A stretch of DNA of 64,000 bases from Astropecten irregularis (lineage: Eukaryota; Echinodermata; Asteroidea; Paxillosida; Astropectinidae), in the NCBI GenBank assembly GCA_963971285.1, contig OZ020254.1:11346001-11410000 (forward strand). Direction: 5' to 3'. How positions within the stretch are numbered: the first letter of the stretch is position 1; every line of letters begins with the position of its first letter. Below the pieces are notes generated by a model. The model saw nothing but the letters and a program-made list of their open reading frames with translations, did not search any database and had not been told where the DNA came from. A program made the translations under genes and the position numbers. Shown here one piece after another: positions 23,487-34,992 of this stretch.

Positions 23487-24677
23487 ATGGAAAACGCTAC
23501 ATCACTGAATCAGTTCGCTAATTTTAGCGTGGAGATTCCGTACGAGGAGGCGGACATTGCTATGACCATACTGAAGATATCGCTGCTGACTCCCATCATC
23601 ATCTGCGGCATCATAGGCAACCTCTTGGTGTGTATCTCCGTCTTCAAGTTCCGGAGTCTCCGAATCGTGGCCAACTACTTCATCGTGTCGCTAGCCGTGG
23701 CAGACCTGGCCGTGTGCTCCGTGGTCATGCCCCTCGGTCTCTACCAAGAGGTGGTGGGAGGACAATGGTACCTGGGGCCCATCATCTGCGACGTGTGGGT
23801 CTCCATGGACGTCTTGACCTGCACGTCGTCCATCTGGAACCTGTGCGTGATATCGGTGGACCGATTCTTGGCCATCACGCGCCCGATTAAGTACGCCATC
23901 AAGAGGACACCAATCATGTCTCTTGTCACCATCATCTGTGCCTGGGGATTGTCCTTCCTTATCTCCATACCAGCCCTGGTCCTGGTAGGTGGCTACGATG
24001 CCATGGCATCAGACGAGTGCCAGCTCAATGTCAGCCCCATATTTCAAGTTGGATCTTCCTGTCTCTCATTCTACGTCCCGTGCTTCATTCTCCTCATCGT
24101 CTACTACAAAATATTCCGCTCCGTTCAGAAGCTGGGGCGGCGAAAACCCGGGGGCAGCATCAAGTATCGCAAGGGTCCCGCCTACAAGAACGGGGTGGGT
24201 GCCGGCAAGACCACCCTCGTCACCAAGTTTGTCAATGAGAAGACGGAGAATTTCGCCACCGTGTGCGACAAGCAGGAGCCCTCCAGCGGAGAAACAGAGA
24301 AGCAGAACCACGAGAAGAAGGCCCACGAGGGGAGCAGCGGCAGCGGGGAGAAGACCGAGTCCAGGACTAAGAAGATATCGGTGGCCAGGGAGAGAAAGGC
24401 CACCTCGGTCCTCGCCATCGTCGTGACTATCTTCATATGCTGCTGGCTGCCGTTCTTCATTACGAACGTGGTGATCGGGTTATGTCCTCACTGTGACATC
24501 ACCCATGCGACCTATGCTACGGTCACCTGGCTCGGCTGGGTCAACTCGGCGGCTAATCCCGTCATCTACACCATATTCAACCGGGAGTTCCGCAATGCGT
24601 TTAAGCGGCTGATCTTCTGCTGTGCCAGCGATTCATATTTGAGACGGCAGTATCTATCCACTTTAACCAACTACTAA
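23487..24677 (+). CDS. Class-A aminergic GPCR, dopamine-receptor-like, intronless
   Basis: A 396-residue seven-helix plasma-membrane receptor. The extracellular N-terminus has glycosylation sites N3 and N12. TM1 has GIIGN (N45) and TM2 LAVADL (D73). TM3 begins at C101, pairs with C178 of loop 2, and has D108 at the amine-binding position 3.32 and DRF at 125-127. W153 marks TM4. TM5 has S190, S191 and S194 before P198, the pattern that contacts catechol hydroxyls in dopamine and adrenergic receptors. TM6 is CWLPFF (W320, P322) and TM7 WLGWVNSAANPVIY. Loop 3 is about 90-100 charged residues and the tail is short with a palmitoylation-like CC (378-379), a Gi/o-style architecture. An in-frame TGA at 23460 precedes the first ATG, fixing the start. 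The subfamily is uncertain: dopamine D2-like is favoured, but W351 and N327 recall D1 or adrenergic receptors. High local GC content sets it apart from its neighbours. Confidence 0.95.
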   Translation: MENATSLNQFANFSVEIPYEEADIAMTILKISLLTPIIICGIIGNLLVCISVFKFRSLRIVANYFIVSLAVADLAVCSVVMPLGLYQEVVGGQWYLGPIICDVWVSMDVLTCTSSIWNLCVISVDRFLAITRPIKYAIKRTPIMSLVTIICAWGLSFLISIPALVLVGGYDAMASDECQLNVSPIFQVGSSCLSFYVPCFILLIVYYKIFRSVQKLGRRKPGGSIKYRKGPAYKNGVGAGKTTLVTKFVNEKTENFATVCDKQEPSSGETEKQNHEKKAHEGSSGSGEKTESRTKKISVARERKATSVLAIVVTIFICCWLPFFITNVVIGLCPHCDITHATYATVTWLGWVNSAANPVIYTIFNREFRNAFKRLIFCCASDSYLRRQYLSTLTNY

Positions 24678-24733
24678 TGGCAGACACTGCTATCATATAG
24701 TCAGTCCACTTCGTGCCACAAGTGGGCATTATA

Positions 24734-24739
24734 AATAAA
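24734..24739 (+). terminator. Polyadenylation signal of the GPCR gene
   Basis: AATAAA 57 bases after the receptor stop codon (TAA, 24675-24677). It is the first canonical hexamer downstream and would give a very short 3' UTR. Longer forms using later sites cannot be excluded. Confidence 0.5.
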
Positions 24740-25251
24740 AATGCTAATGATGTTTTGACTTGGTACCGGAAACCACGGCCATTGTTCGTGCGCCGTTCGC
24801 TTAATTGGGAAGACAATTAACGAAACGGTGTCATTTATTGTGCGAAGGAAGCCACGGTCTTTGAACACAGGACTGCCATCTTTCGAAATTCCACCTCCAT
24901 GTTAACAACTGGTCAACTGTTTTCAGACGATCTTTACAAGAGAAAGGTGTTAAATGTGTATTTACTTTGTTAACCTATCATGCCAATTTATCTTGCTGAA
25001 TTGTTTAGGTTTTTTGGTTTGGTCTCAAATCGGGTATAAAACGACAAACGATGGGGTGAATTATTTCAATGTAGTATTCCTTGAAAAGTAATGTCTTTGT
25101 ACCGATGACTGGTAGGCCTAATCAGTTTATTTTTATTGCTCGTAACACAATGCAATGGTTTTATAGAAGGAAAAAAAACTACGTGCTGTATAAAAAAAAA
25201 AATTGTGTATGATGGCAGAACACCTTGACTTAGCATTTATTTTGGTCAATG
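24740..25251. other. Downstream flank of the GPCR gene
   Basis: AT-rich sequence with A runs near 25168 and 25192. It may include an extended 3' UTR. No gene or repeat recognised. Confidence 0.35.
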
Positions 25252-25654
25252 TTAAAGGGAGCATATAGGATTTGCAAAGATGTGCGTTTTGGCTGAATTT
25301 GGTACTTAAACAGAAGTGAAGGTCTTAAACTTCCTTACAGACGTTGTTTCATGTACCTTTTTACGCTTTGTTCATCTGGAAAGCAGAAATATGGCATGGC
25401 CGAAATAATCTTGCCACCCTCCGAATCCTTCACGGTTACCCCACGCTTTCGAAATGCTATTAAATCGTTCGGACGACTGATCTTTTTAAAAGACACCATA
25501 TCTTGATTTCATTGAAAAACCAAGCATAATTATGATGAACCAAGATTTCCCATGATGATTTTTTGCACTGTTTACGAACTGTTGAGTCATTTGTTTGTCT
25601 CAAACTCAACAATTTGTTTTGGAGGCCTTGCAAATCTTGTACGCTACCTTTAAT
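25252..25654 (-). mobile_element. Family F MITE, copy 2
   Basis: Reversed full-length copy of the family seen at 13100. It starts TTAAAGGGAGCATATAGGAT and ends TTGTACGCTACCTTTAA, with TTCTGG-like words replaced by the F landmarks TCCTTCACGGTTACC, AATCGTTCGGACGACTGATC and GATTTCCCATGATGA. Confidence 0.85.
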
Positions 25655-26207
25655 GGAAGCTGGACAGTATTGTATCTGGCCAGAGGTTGGCGGTTCAAAG
25701 TACCATAATCTTAACCAATTGTGTTCGTACCGTTGTTTGAAATCATTCCTATCCTGCACTGGGTATACTGTTCTCATGTACCATTGGTGAGTTCGAGTTG
25801 GGGTTGTGTAGAATCAGGGTCAGAAACTGTGGCACAAAGAACCAGAGCTCCCTACGATATCACATAGCATTACTGCTGCGAGAATCACCACCATTGGGGA
25901 TGCATTAATCTACCACCACAACACTTTAACGTATGCCCCTGCGTCCGGTTTGTGGGCGCGTGTAATCTGACACATTCCGCCACATTTGCCGTGACACCAC
26001 AATGAGATACACTATAATTTGATGAAATATTATTATTATTTCGATGCTTGAAAATCTCTATCGATCCGCATTTTTGTTATTGTTGTTTGTTACTCACGCC
26101 AGATGGTCTGTGAAACCTTTTCATTCTCCCGCCGAATCGAACGCGTGACATAATTATAAAAAAGCATGCATAATTTTAATTTGATTCGTTTGAAAATTAT
26201 TAATTAA
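25655..26207. other. Unrecognised non-coding stretch
   Basis: No gene or repeat family recognised; a short ATT repeat near 26028-26038. Confidence 0.35.
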
Positions 26208-26432
26208 GGGCCCTTACGAGACCTGGCTTGAGGCTAGGCTTGGTACCAATTTTGCTACCGCCATTTGAGAACCCCCAAAACGAAATGAAGGGATTTGGCC
26301 GCATGATAAAGCAGAAGAAAGGCTCCAGCTTCGGCATGTATCTCATGCCATTCATTTCATTTAGGACACAAAATGGCAGTAGCAAAATAAATCCCAAGCC
26401 TTGTATCAAGCCTTATTTCGTAGAAAAGGCCC
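26208..26432. mobile_element. Inverted-repeat element U, related to family E
   Basis: Ends GGGCCCTTACGAGACC and CGTAGAAAAGGCCC. The arms continue inward over about 65 bp with GGCTTGAGGCTAGGCTTGG on the left mirrored by CCAAGCCTTGTATCAAGCC on the right, then TTTTGCTACCGCCATTT mirrored by AAATGGCAGTAGCAAAA. The outer end matches the GGGCCTTTACGAAAC end of family E, and the subterminal GGCTT repeats are reminiscent of its AGGCTC array. Confidence 0.75.
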
Positions 26433-26774
26433 AAAGAAAGGAAACCGGTTTGGTCTGAGATAATCCTGTATGTATAAATGTATGTATGGTACCAAAAGAA
26501 GGTCGAGATTTGTGGACATAACAAAGTGTTAAGTCAAGAAAGCATCTACGTCAGTATTAGGATAGAGTTCATTGGTACAGGTTTAGCGGGGAGAAAAAAC
26601 CTCGAAATGCTGAACACGTGTTGGCTGGTGTATCGTTCAAAGTATGGCTGAGACAAGTTCATTGTTTACGGTGTTGAAAAGATATTCATGATTAATCATG
26701 GCATGGTACACATGTAGGACAGTTTTGAATGGTTTATTGTTTCGTATATACAGTGAAAAACATCAGGTGATATA

Positions 26775-26894
26775 GGGCCTGTTTGTTTAATGCACAGGAT
26801 CACGAATCTTGTGGATCCGAACCCCATTTGAGCGTACCCTGCATATGACGTGGATCCCTAAAATCTGGGATCCTGTGCGTCAAACAAACAGGCC
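26775..26894. mobile_element. Inverted-repeat element K
   Basis: GGGCCTGTTTGTTTAATGCA at the left is mirrored by CGTCAAACAAACAGGCC at the right, with complementary GGATC motifs inward (arms about 45 bp, 120 bp overall). TATA flanks it on both sides (26771-26774 and 26895-26898). A GGGCCTGTTTG end with a short AT-rich duplication resembles PIF/Harbinger-type MITEs; that class is inference. Confidence 0.78.
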
Positions 26895-26898
26895 TATA

Positions 26899-27769
26899 GA
26901 CTATAGAATGTCGTCATTTTGGCGCCTTATTATGTCGCTGCCTGACTGACGTGTAAAGTAGAAACAAGTCATAAACGAGTTTATAGAGAAAAGAGTTGGC
27001 GACAAGGTTAGGCAATGCGTAATATACCCTACATTCTCTGTGTTATTTAGGGCGGGGAAAATGGCGACCACAGGCCACAAGGAATACAACACCCTCTCGT
27101 TGTCATTTCGCACGTTGAGCTGCCATGCATTATCCCCAAATCGCATTACTAGTTTTTCGACCGCCACTGGAAACTGACACTCCCCAAGAGTAAGCCCGTA
27201 TTATGTATTATGCTTCATAAGATATACAACGCGCGCAAAAAACGCATAGGCCTGCTCACATACACTCTAGTGATGTAGACGAGGTGCTGGTTACATGGCT
27301 CAGCATTTTGGAGCACGTCGCAGAGAGAGCGACTGCTTTTCTACCCTCATTTTCCCCCTTTTTGTAAAATTCCTGAAGCACATCGTTTGCCGTGACTCGT
27401 CCTTGCATATAGCCAGGTGCTATTGACGTCTGCAACTGCATGTTGAGCGATAGGGATCGCAGTGTGCTGCATAATGACAGCGATTTTAACGATTAGGCTT
27501 ACATTTTTAATTGATTTACAAATCATTATTTTATCTTCCAATCAAAATACGCGAGGGTTGTTGTTTACACAAGGGAGAACAAAAAACCACAGCAACATCG
27601 AATGCAGTTGTGTTTTGTTTTGACGCTGTTTTATCGAAACCTTTTTTATGCCCAAATATCGCAGGTGGCTTGAACAAAACCCTTATTAGAATGAATCATC
27701 ATTTCGCTTTGTGTGCGGATTAAAGGGGTTTTGTATGTTATTGTTACGTGTTTTAGTAAAACAGTGAAC
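26899..27769. other. Unrecognised non-coding stretch
   Basis: No gene or repeat family recognised. Confidence 0.35.
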
Positions 27770-28145
27770 TTAAAGGTAATATCATACTTTGGTTTTTGTC
27801 AAAGAAATACAAATGTATGAGCAAAAATATCAAGGAAGATACAGTATAAACAGAACAGTCATCTGTTAAATTTCCAGTCCCATACGGTTCCCACTTTTTT
27901 GGAACAGTGAAAAACGGCCACAGTATTTCTAAATCTTTCCATCACCATTATGTTTGATATTTTAAAGATCTAAATTGGGTTTGTTTGTTTTTTATTGATT
28001 TTAATTTTTCCTTGATAAAAACAGCATTTTAGGTAGAAAATCTTGAACGATAGGTTTCTACCATCACCATCTTTACACCCTGTAAGTTATGGATAAATCT
28101 GTGAAGATGTTTCGGTATGCTACCAAAGTATGATAGTACCTTTAA
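27770..28145 (+). mobile_element. Family A MITE, copy 8
   Basis: Full length: TTAAAGGTAATATCATACTT at the left and ACCAAAGTATGATAGTACC at the right. The middle is diverged (AATCTTTCCATCACCATTA instead of the usual CTTTTCTCTTTTATTTTTGA). Confidence 0.9.
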
Positions 28146-28195
28146 CACTAACATGGGAAAGATGCGTTGAAAATCCTGACACCTTTTTTATAATG

Positions 28196-28234
28196 ATCCG
28201 TACACTAAATGAAATGGGCATTTAGTGTACGGAT
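28196..28234. repeat. Perfect 16-bp hairpin
   Basis: ATCCGTACACTAAATG, a 7-base loop AAATGGG, and the exact complement CATTTAGTGTACGGAT. It lies 50 bp after a family A copy; function unknown. Confidence 0.9.
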
Positions 28235-28525
28235 TAAAAGGATTTTGTGTGCTATTTTCACACAATGAAAAACACTTCACATGGAATGGCTGCCACCTTT
28301 GGCGTGCGGCCATAATCATGGAGCATTGTATGGTCAATCATCGTGACCCAAGTCTATCATATTTTTCTCCTCGTCTTGCTCCATAGTAATCCTGCCCCCG
28401 GGTGACGGTCAAAGTCGGAATAAAACCCATCTCATTTTTATCATTTTTATTAAACGACGATAGTCTTTTTCATATATCATTCAATATTCTTATTTTTACC
28501 CTCCAAACCGGGCTTTTTTTCGTAT

Positions 28526-28765
28526 GGGGGCTTACGAAACGGAAGATCAGGCTCAGGCTCTGGCTCCATTTCGTGAATCCACTCTGAAATTAAAATAAAG
28601 GTTTTTGGCTGCCAGTTTGAAAAGGAAAACTGAGCTTCAGCTTCGAGGAAAAAAACACAAGCTATATTTTCAGCATAAGGATGACAGAGCTGAAGCCTGA
28701 GCCTGAGCCTGAGTCTGAGTCTGAGCCTGAGCCTGAGCCTGAGCTTGAGCCTGAACCTGAGCCTA

Positions 28766-28836
<71 letters not shown>

Positions 28837-28852
28837 CCGTTTCGTAAACCTC
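28526..28852. mobile_element. Hexamer-terminus element E3
   Basis: Ends GGGGGCTTACGAAACGGAAG and CTCCGTTTCGTAAACCTC. The core lies in the opposite orientation to E2: TTTCGTGAATCCACTCTGAA, then GAGCTTCAGCTTC, then TTCAGCATAAGGATGACAG. A GAGCCT array of about 23 units (28698-28836) sits just inside the right end, whereas the left has only a few units, so the two arrays expand independently. Confidence 0.85.
28698..28836. repeat. (GAGCCT)n hexanucleotide array
   Basis: About 23 GAGCCT units with a few single-base variants (GAGTCT, GAGCTT, GAACCT, AAGCCT) toward the left and purer units toward the right. Part of element E3. Confidence 0.95.
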
Positions 28853-31800
28853 ATATGAATTGCACCCCTGCGAGGTTTAGAGGTTTAAAATGGATTTAAT
28901 CGCTCAAAATGACTCAAGTTTTGGATAAAATCCAAACTTCACTGAGAGTGTAATTATTTAATTGTTAGTCTTTGCCTATGGCATTTATTATATTATACAT
29001 AATGTGTATTTATATAATGATATAAAGAATCGGGCAATTTGGTTACAAACATTATTGTTGAATTTCTGGGACTTAGAAGGAAGCACAGCTGACTTCTCTC
29101 TTTATGGCGTAAAATCATCTTGCGCATGCGGGGAAAGGACCTGTCTGCTGCCACCTAGCGTCCAGCAGTTCCTTAACTCAAAACTCGTGATATTTGACAT
29201 GAACGATTTATAGCTGACTGAACGGTTATCGTGACGATGTTATTTTTTTTCTACGTCTTTATTCAGCATGACAGCATCCCAACGTTGATGACAGTGGCGC
29301 CTCGACGCCAAACGCCTGACATAACAATTCACTCGCGGCTAAACAGCAATACTCGAGATTTGTTTAACTTGAAGTCATGCTTGAAAGAAAAGAAACTGTT
29401 TCCATCGCGGCCATTGCAATAAGCACTAGACGATAGATGGATAGAGAAAATCGCCTATATATTTGAGGAAGTTGACACAAGGGCAGTGCAAAGTCCAACG
29501 AGATTGGTTTGCTTTTCTTTCTTTCAAAGTGGGACGAACTCTTTCGCGAGGTTAAAATGGGAACTCGGTTGGTCTTGGATTTCTACAAATTGGTTTGTGC
29601 GTGCACACACATAGTCCATACTACGTCAGTTGTGCCATTAGAAACACAGACGTGTATCGCCCTGGCCGCCAATCTTCTTGCCAGCTCGGCAGGCATTTGG
29701 GCCTTTCTATCGACACACCGTTTTGCTTTCGCTTTCACAGAAAGGAAAAAAAAACCTAGCAATGCGCCAAAGATTCGATTTTGTCTCATCATAATTGAAC
29801 CACTTTGGCGCGGTTAAGATATGCACGGAGGAGTCTTCTGTGCCCATTGTGTGTAAAATAGTATAAAACACCCTGCATCGTGTGTGTGTGGCATGTAAAT
29901 GCACAGTCATGGAGGTAAATGTAAACCTGATATGAATTGCTTTAAAACAAAAAAAGAAGATGGCCGTCCAGCCATGGGTTTGTCATCGACCGAGCCCTTT
30001 TCCGAACTTTAACCATGAAACCCCTCCTCTGCATCAACGTGATATGCCGTTGCGATATGGATTGTTGGCCCTGGGTATGAGGCTGTCAATCACATACACA
30101 TATACATTATAATATCATGCTGCATCAGTGACTGTATAACCTGTGTCTTGAATCCATTTCTATATTGTTTTTTTGAGTCTTCGCGTATCCATTTCTTGCC
30201 GAGTGTACGTATACACAAGTCGGTCACTGTGTTTTGTAGGACAACCGTGCAACAAGGACACGGGGCCGGGGAGGGAGTGGGGGGATATAAAAAAAATAAA
30301 CCGGTCAGGTTTTATGAGCTGAGAGATACTCTCTAGCCAAGAGGATCGATCGAGCATTGTGTCGACATCTAAAGAAATATGGGTCACCTCCGCTTTGTGG
30401 TCGTGCTTATTCACCGTCTACCGCCAGAAATCCGGGCGGATGTTTGCATTTTTCTAGGTCTTCCGTTGTTTCATTTTCTGCCTTTTTCCATACCAAAAAC
30501 GTCGAACGATGCTACGTCTTATTTGTATTTTGTCTAGTTTGTTTTCTGTAAGCTGAAACCACTGAGCGTATAGTGTTTATAATATCAAACAGAGATCCTG
30601 CACTATAGTGCTGTGATTTTATCGCCGGTCAAGTGTACATTGCCCGAGCTGGTCCAGCGGTCTCTTGAGTCTGATTTGGGCCAAACTTCGGATATCGAAG
30701 ACTTTTTAAAACGATGTGAATGGAGGTTTTTCATGATGGGTGAACAACGGTTTTTCAGTATCTTAAGCTGCTCTAATGAACAAAGTACTCGGAGGCCTAG
30801 TTTACTATATCTCTATCTTTCTTATTTATCTATATGCATTTGCTTTTTCAGACAGTTATGTTATGTTGTGTCAAAATGCCTATCGTGCATGCATAATTCT
30901 GCTAGGTAATACCTTCTTCTAACCCCCGCCTATCGGCCAGAGCCAAATTTGGCACACAATATCATGATACCACGGTCCGGACTCATATGATTAAACAGAT
31001 ACGGGTGCCACACGGTCGCCCCGGGGCCCCGTCTGTTTTGCCGGTGAACATCTTGCCGAAAACGTCGGTCGTTGATTTCCAAGTGACACGACACAACCCG
31101 AAGCGGCATACGGAATAAAGATTTCGGTTTGAAGTTTATTTATACCAGAATACGGGGAATTGCCCCTAGACCGCGACCAGTCACCAAAAGAGCGACAGAT
31201 TTCTCCATCCCCGTTGGATTTAATATCTTAAACGGGGCTTAAAGGGAAAATAAACCGCTCACCGTGTCACTACTCCGCACTATAGGTGACAGTGCGCGAA
31301 CACTGTGTGTTTTTAAAAACCACCAATATAATTCAGAATATATTTGTTTTAATAAGTTGCTGCATTGGGCTCGGGGATATGGATATGCGTGCATTGCGGG
31401 TGTCGTCTGCCTGTATAACATTATTAGCTTGGAGGCCTGTATCACAGTCAGAAGAACCTGTTTTCGCTGTGACCGGTTATTGTTCCATACATGCATAATA
31501 TAAATGCTGTATTCCTTCATGGCTATCGATTTTGGGTAATGTGAGGGAGTTATTATGGAGTATTGGAGCGAATTTTCACCGTACTTAAGGCGATCATTTT
31601 CTGACGGTATGACAGTCCCTTGCCTAACGAATTTGCATTCGAGATAAACGCATCGTTTTCATCTTGCAGAACGGTTATATTAAGCAGGTGCATTGTAATG
31701 CATGTCATCTTTTTGACGCATGCACATGATTTTTTTTTTCTTCATTCTCCCTGCGTACATGGCCTTTAGCTGTTCCAATAGCTCATGTCATTCTGATCTT

Positions 31801-33092
31801 TGACAGAAAACCATTTATTCCTTCTCGGATCAATTCATGATAAAAAAAATCGCCTCGCTGTTCCGCATACACACGCATGAGTATTCTTCATAATTGACGG
31901 TTACCTGTGACGGACTCTGACATCAGCGATATGTATCGTAACTGACGCAACGAATGACATTGACTATACAACAGTGTTTGACGCAGTATACTCAATGAAA
32001 CAAAAAAAACATGGAATCATTTTGTCTCGTTCTGTAGTAAAGCCCCCATGAAGACAAATTGATTAATTCCCCCGTCAAGTCCAATCCCCTCGCACGGTGG
32101 GCTCTCACTGTGGCTTATTGTATACGTCCCCGTTTGTCATTTTCTTTGATCATTTAAAACCTGCCCGCTATCATACAAAAAAGAGCTCGTGTGTTCTCAC
32201 GCAATTCATGATATTCCCGTAATATTTTCGAAGTTTAATTAAGCTTTTTGTTGACTGAGCCTTCGATCTATCTCCGTTTGACATTTAACTGCGGGTGGAA
32301 TGCATTATTTAGTGTGCGCAAAAAAAATTTAATGAGTCCTGTGTGGGCTAGGTGTGGAAAAAGGACAAGGGAGCCGCAATCAGGGCAATCCGTAAAGTTT
32401 GAGAGTGAAGTAGATCGTTTATCGTCGGCCACGAGACGGTTGATAAATACGGTGAAATAATAATATACTTTCCCCAAAACAACATTCTTTTGAGATTTTG
32501 ACTTTCAAACGTACTATTTTTTAAGGGTGCGGCCATACAGAGAGAGTATATTACTCATATTATTTATTAGATATCAAATGTTATTACTTGTAATGAGAAA
32601 TCACATCTTACGAAGGAAAATATAAGTATCCAGACAAAATGTAAGAATTTATCCAACATTTCAGTTGTATACTTGGTGAATTTTTGCATGGTAAGATCGG
32701 CATCATTGTCTTGCTCCTTATTAAATAAACACAATTTTTGTATTTCGATTATTATACACTTCGTATTTGAAAAAAATACATGGTAAGGCATAATGTTTTA
32801 TGTGTATTTAATTGACACGACTAACAGTTATAAGACTTATTGTCCAAATTTATATCGCAATGGCGGGCAATAATGTATCATAAGTATGAGTCTATACTTT
32901 GTATACTGAACTTGTATTAATAAATAAACTTGGCGGTTTTATTAATTTCACCTTTTCCCTCAAGAAGTTTCCAGATTTTTAAGATCAAAATACATGGAAA
33001 TGATCAGAAATATAATAATGTTTTTGTTATGAGTGATTTTTTCTTGTATGTTTATGTTTTATATGTTTTACCCCATTGTTGTGTGTATGAAG
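28853..33092. other. Long quiet stretch, no gene recognised
   Basis: About 4.2 kb with none of the families listed here. Short open frames of 60-102 codons are scattered on both strands without recognisable domains. GT- or AC-rich words near 29600 and 29885 and small A runs are the only simple sequence. It could hold regulatory DNA or distant exons too short or diverged for me to recognise. Confidence 0.4.
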
Positions 33093-33462
33093 TTAAAGGT
33101 ATTTTCATACTTTGGTAGCATACCGAAACAGAAATCTTCACAGATTTACCTATAACTTACAGGGAATGAAGATGGCGGTAGTAGAAACATACCGTTACTA
33201 TTCTCCTGCCTGAAATGCTGTATTTAACTAGAAAGGGGAAAAACCAATGACCAGCAACAATTCTGATCTGTTAAAGATCAAAAATAATGGTGAAAAGATT
33301 TTAAAATTATTGTTGGTGTTTTTCACTGTTTTGTCAAAACGAGGCCACCGTATGGAACTGAAATTTTCACAAATGACTGTTAATTACTGTATCTTCCTTG
33401 ATATTTTTGCCCAATGAATCTGCATTTTTTTGACAAAAATCCAAAGTATGATATTACCTTTA
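33093..33462 (-). mobile_element. Family A MITE, copy 9
   Basis: Reversed full-length copy: TTAAAGGTATTTTCATACTT at the left, ATGATATTACCTTTA at the right, with TAGCATACCGAAACAGAAAT just inside the left end, a variant shared with the copies at 51307 and 51935. Confidence 0.9.
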
Positions 33463-34385
33463 CCTGTAATGTATTGCAAGTATAACATCGCATCAGCACA
33501 ATCCGAGTTGAAACAAAGTACACGATAATTATCATAAGATGATGAGCGTATATGCTATATACTTTGACCCGACCAAAAGGTCCCCGTTCACTCAAACTGT
33601 TCCTGCCACAAGAATCAAATTTCGTTTGAAAATCCAGCGCGTAAAGGGGGGTACGTATAGGCCTAGGGGTTTTAATCAAATTCATGGCTTCCTGTCGTGG
33701 GTACAATTCAATCATTTATGTGCGAGCCATCTACATTGACTTTGTGGTCGAAGAATATCATTATGATTAGCCTGTCCCGTGTCAACACTATACATGACAA
33801 GAGTTCCTTTAATGGGATTTCTTCAGAGGGGACGAGGTCCATAATGATTTGATTTTTTTTTTCATAATGAATTTACAGCCTTTGTAAGTACATGTGAAAG
33901 ATGCCGTGTCTTAGACGGTATCAATGCTTGGAATTTCAATGACCGATCACGAATCGAATTAAAATGGTAGTTACCTTTAAGATGCAGCCCATATGTTGCA
34001 CGGATATCGCCTTATTCAATAATGTTCCACTTATTCATTTTTTTGTATATGCAACTTTAAAGGGACGGTCTTGTTTTCAGCAAAAATCTGCTTTCATTTC
34101 GTGCTGCTGGATTTTGTTTTTATATTCCCAGAACTTCATTTGTATTCAGTTGGTACGGTGAGATTTTCACGTGAAGGGGTTTGCTGGGGTGATAATATTT
34201 TGGAGATTGGTTCAGAGTGTGAGGGGACTAAGGGATTTTTGCAAGGACAGCAAACCTAGCGCATCTTAACTGTGCCGCACACGCGCACTGTATGTAGCAT
34301 CGACCGCGTATAGGCATATCTGATTTTTGCATACACAAAATAATAAAGGGACGTGTGCAGTTGAAACGCTGCATTTCGTTTCGTT
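33463..34385. other. Unrecognised non-coding stretch
   Basis: No gene or repeat family recognised. Confidence 0.35.
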
Positions 34386-34630
34386 CAGGGGCCAATTTCA
34401 TAGAGCTGCTTAGGCACAAAATTTGCTTAAGCATGAAATGTCTTCCTTGATCAAACAGGATTACCAACCGAATTTTCATGTGATGTTTAGTGCTTTTGAC
34501 TTGTATTCAGCCATTGTTTGCTGAGCATAACATTCGCAAGGAGTTTTGGCTGGCAATATAATTTTATTTATCAAGGTCTTTGGTGCTTAAGCATGTTTCG
34601 GTGCTTAAGCAGCTCTATGAAGCTGGCCCC
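34386..34630. mobile_element. Family C MITE, copy 2
   Basis: Ends CAGGGGCCAATTTCATAGAG and TATGAAGCTGGCCCC, each followed inward by GCTGCTTAGGCAC or its complement GTGCTTAAGCAGC. About 245 bp, non-coding, matching 7903-8142 in overall layout. Confidence 0.85.
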
Positions 34631-34643
34631 TGCTTGCGGATCA

Positions 34644-34793
34644 GGGCTGAATTTCACAAAGCACTAAGACTGATCTTAACATGAGTTGTCAGTATCACCA
34701 TATAGTGATTTGTATTGCGACATCACATTTTGCTTAGCAATTAAGATTAATTCACACTTAAGGTTAATCTTAATGCTTTATAAAATCGGTCCC
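34644..34793. mobile_element. Family D MITE, copy 2
   Basis: Ends GGGCTGAATTTCACAAAGCA and GCTTTATAAAATCGGTCCC, with GATCTTAACAT near the left mirrored by GGTTAATCTTAATGC on the right. The core TATTGCGACATCACATTTTG and CTTAGCAATTAAGATT match the LINE-embedded copy at 16364. It starts 13 bp after a family C element. Confidence 0.82.
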
Positions 34794-34937
34794 AGAATTT
34801 GGAAATAAAAATTCAATAATCCAAACTGCACTGAATAAATATAAACCTTAAAATCCTCATTATAACATTATTGTCATTTTGGTATGTGGATCGGTTTGCG
34901 GAAACACCTTTTTTTTTCTATTTCGTTCGCACTTCTC

Positions 34938-34992
34938 GTAAGGTCTCAACGTTTCGACGAGCCTGCTCTAGCCATCATCAGGAGACTGATGA
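34938..34992. repeat. Possible retroelement end: ACGTTTCGACGAGCC and ATCATCAGGAG
   Basis: The words GGTCTCAACGTTTCGACGAG and CTCTAGCCATCATCAGGAGA resemble conserved repeat ends I associate with Penelope-like or similar elements in invertebrates. No reverse transcriptase is visible nearby, so this is a tentative call. Confidence 0.25.

Noticed and set aside
24181..24232. A nucleotide-binding P-loop in GPCR loop 3 (GVGAGKTT)
   Set aside because: The spacing is one residue short of the Walker A pattern, and it lies in a disordered charged loop of a receptor, so it is coincidence.
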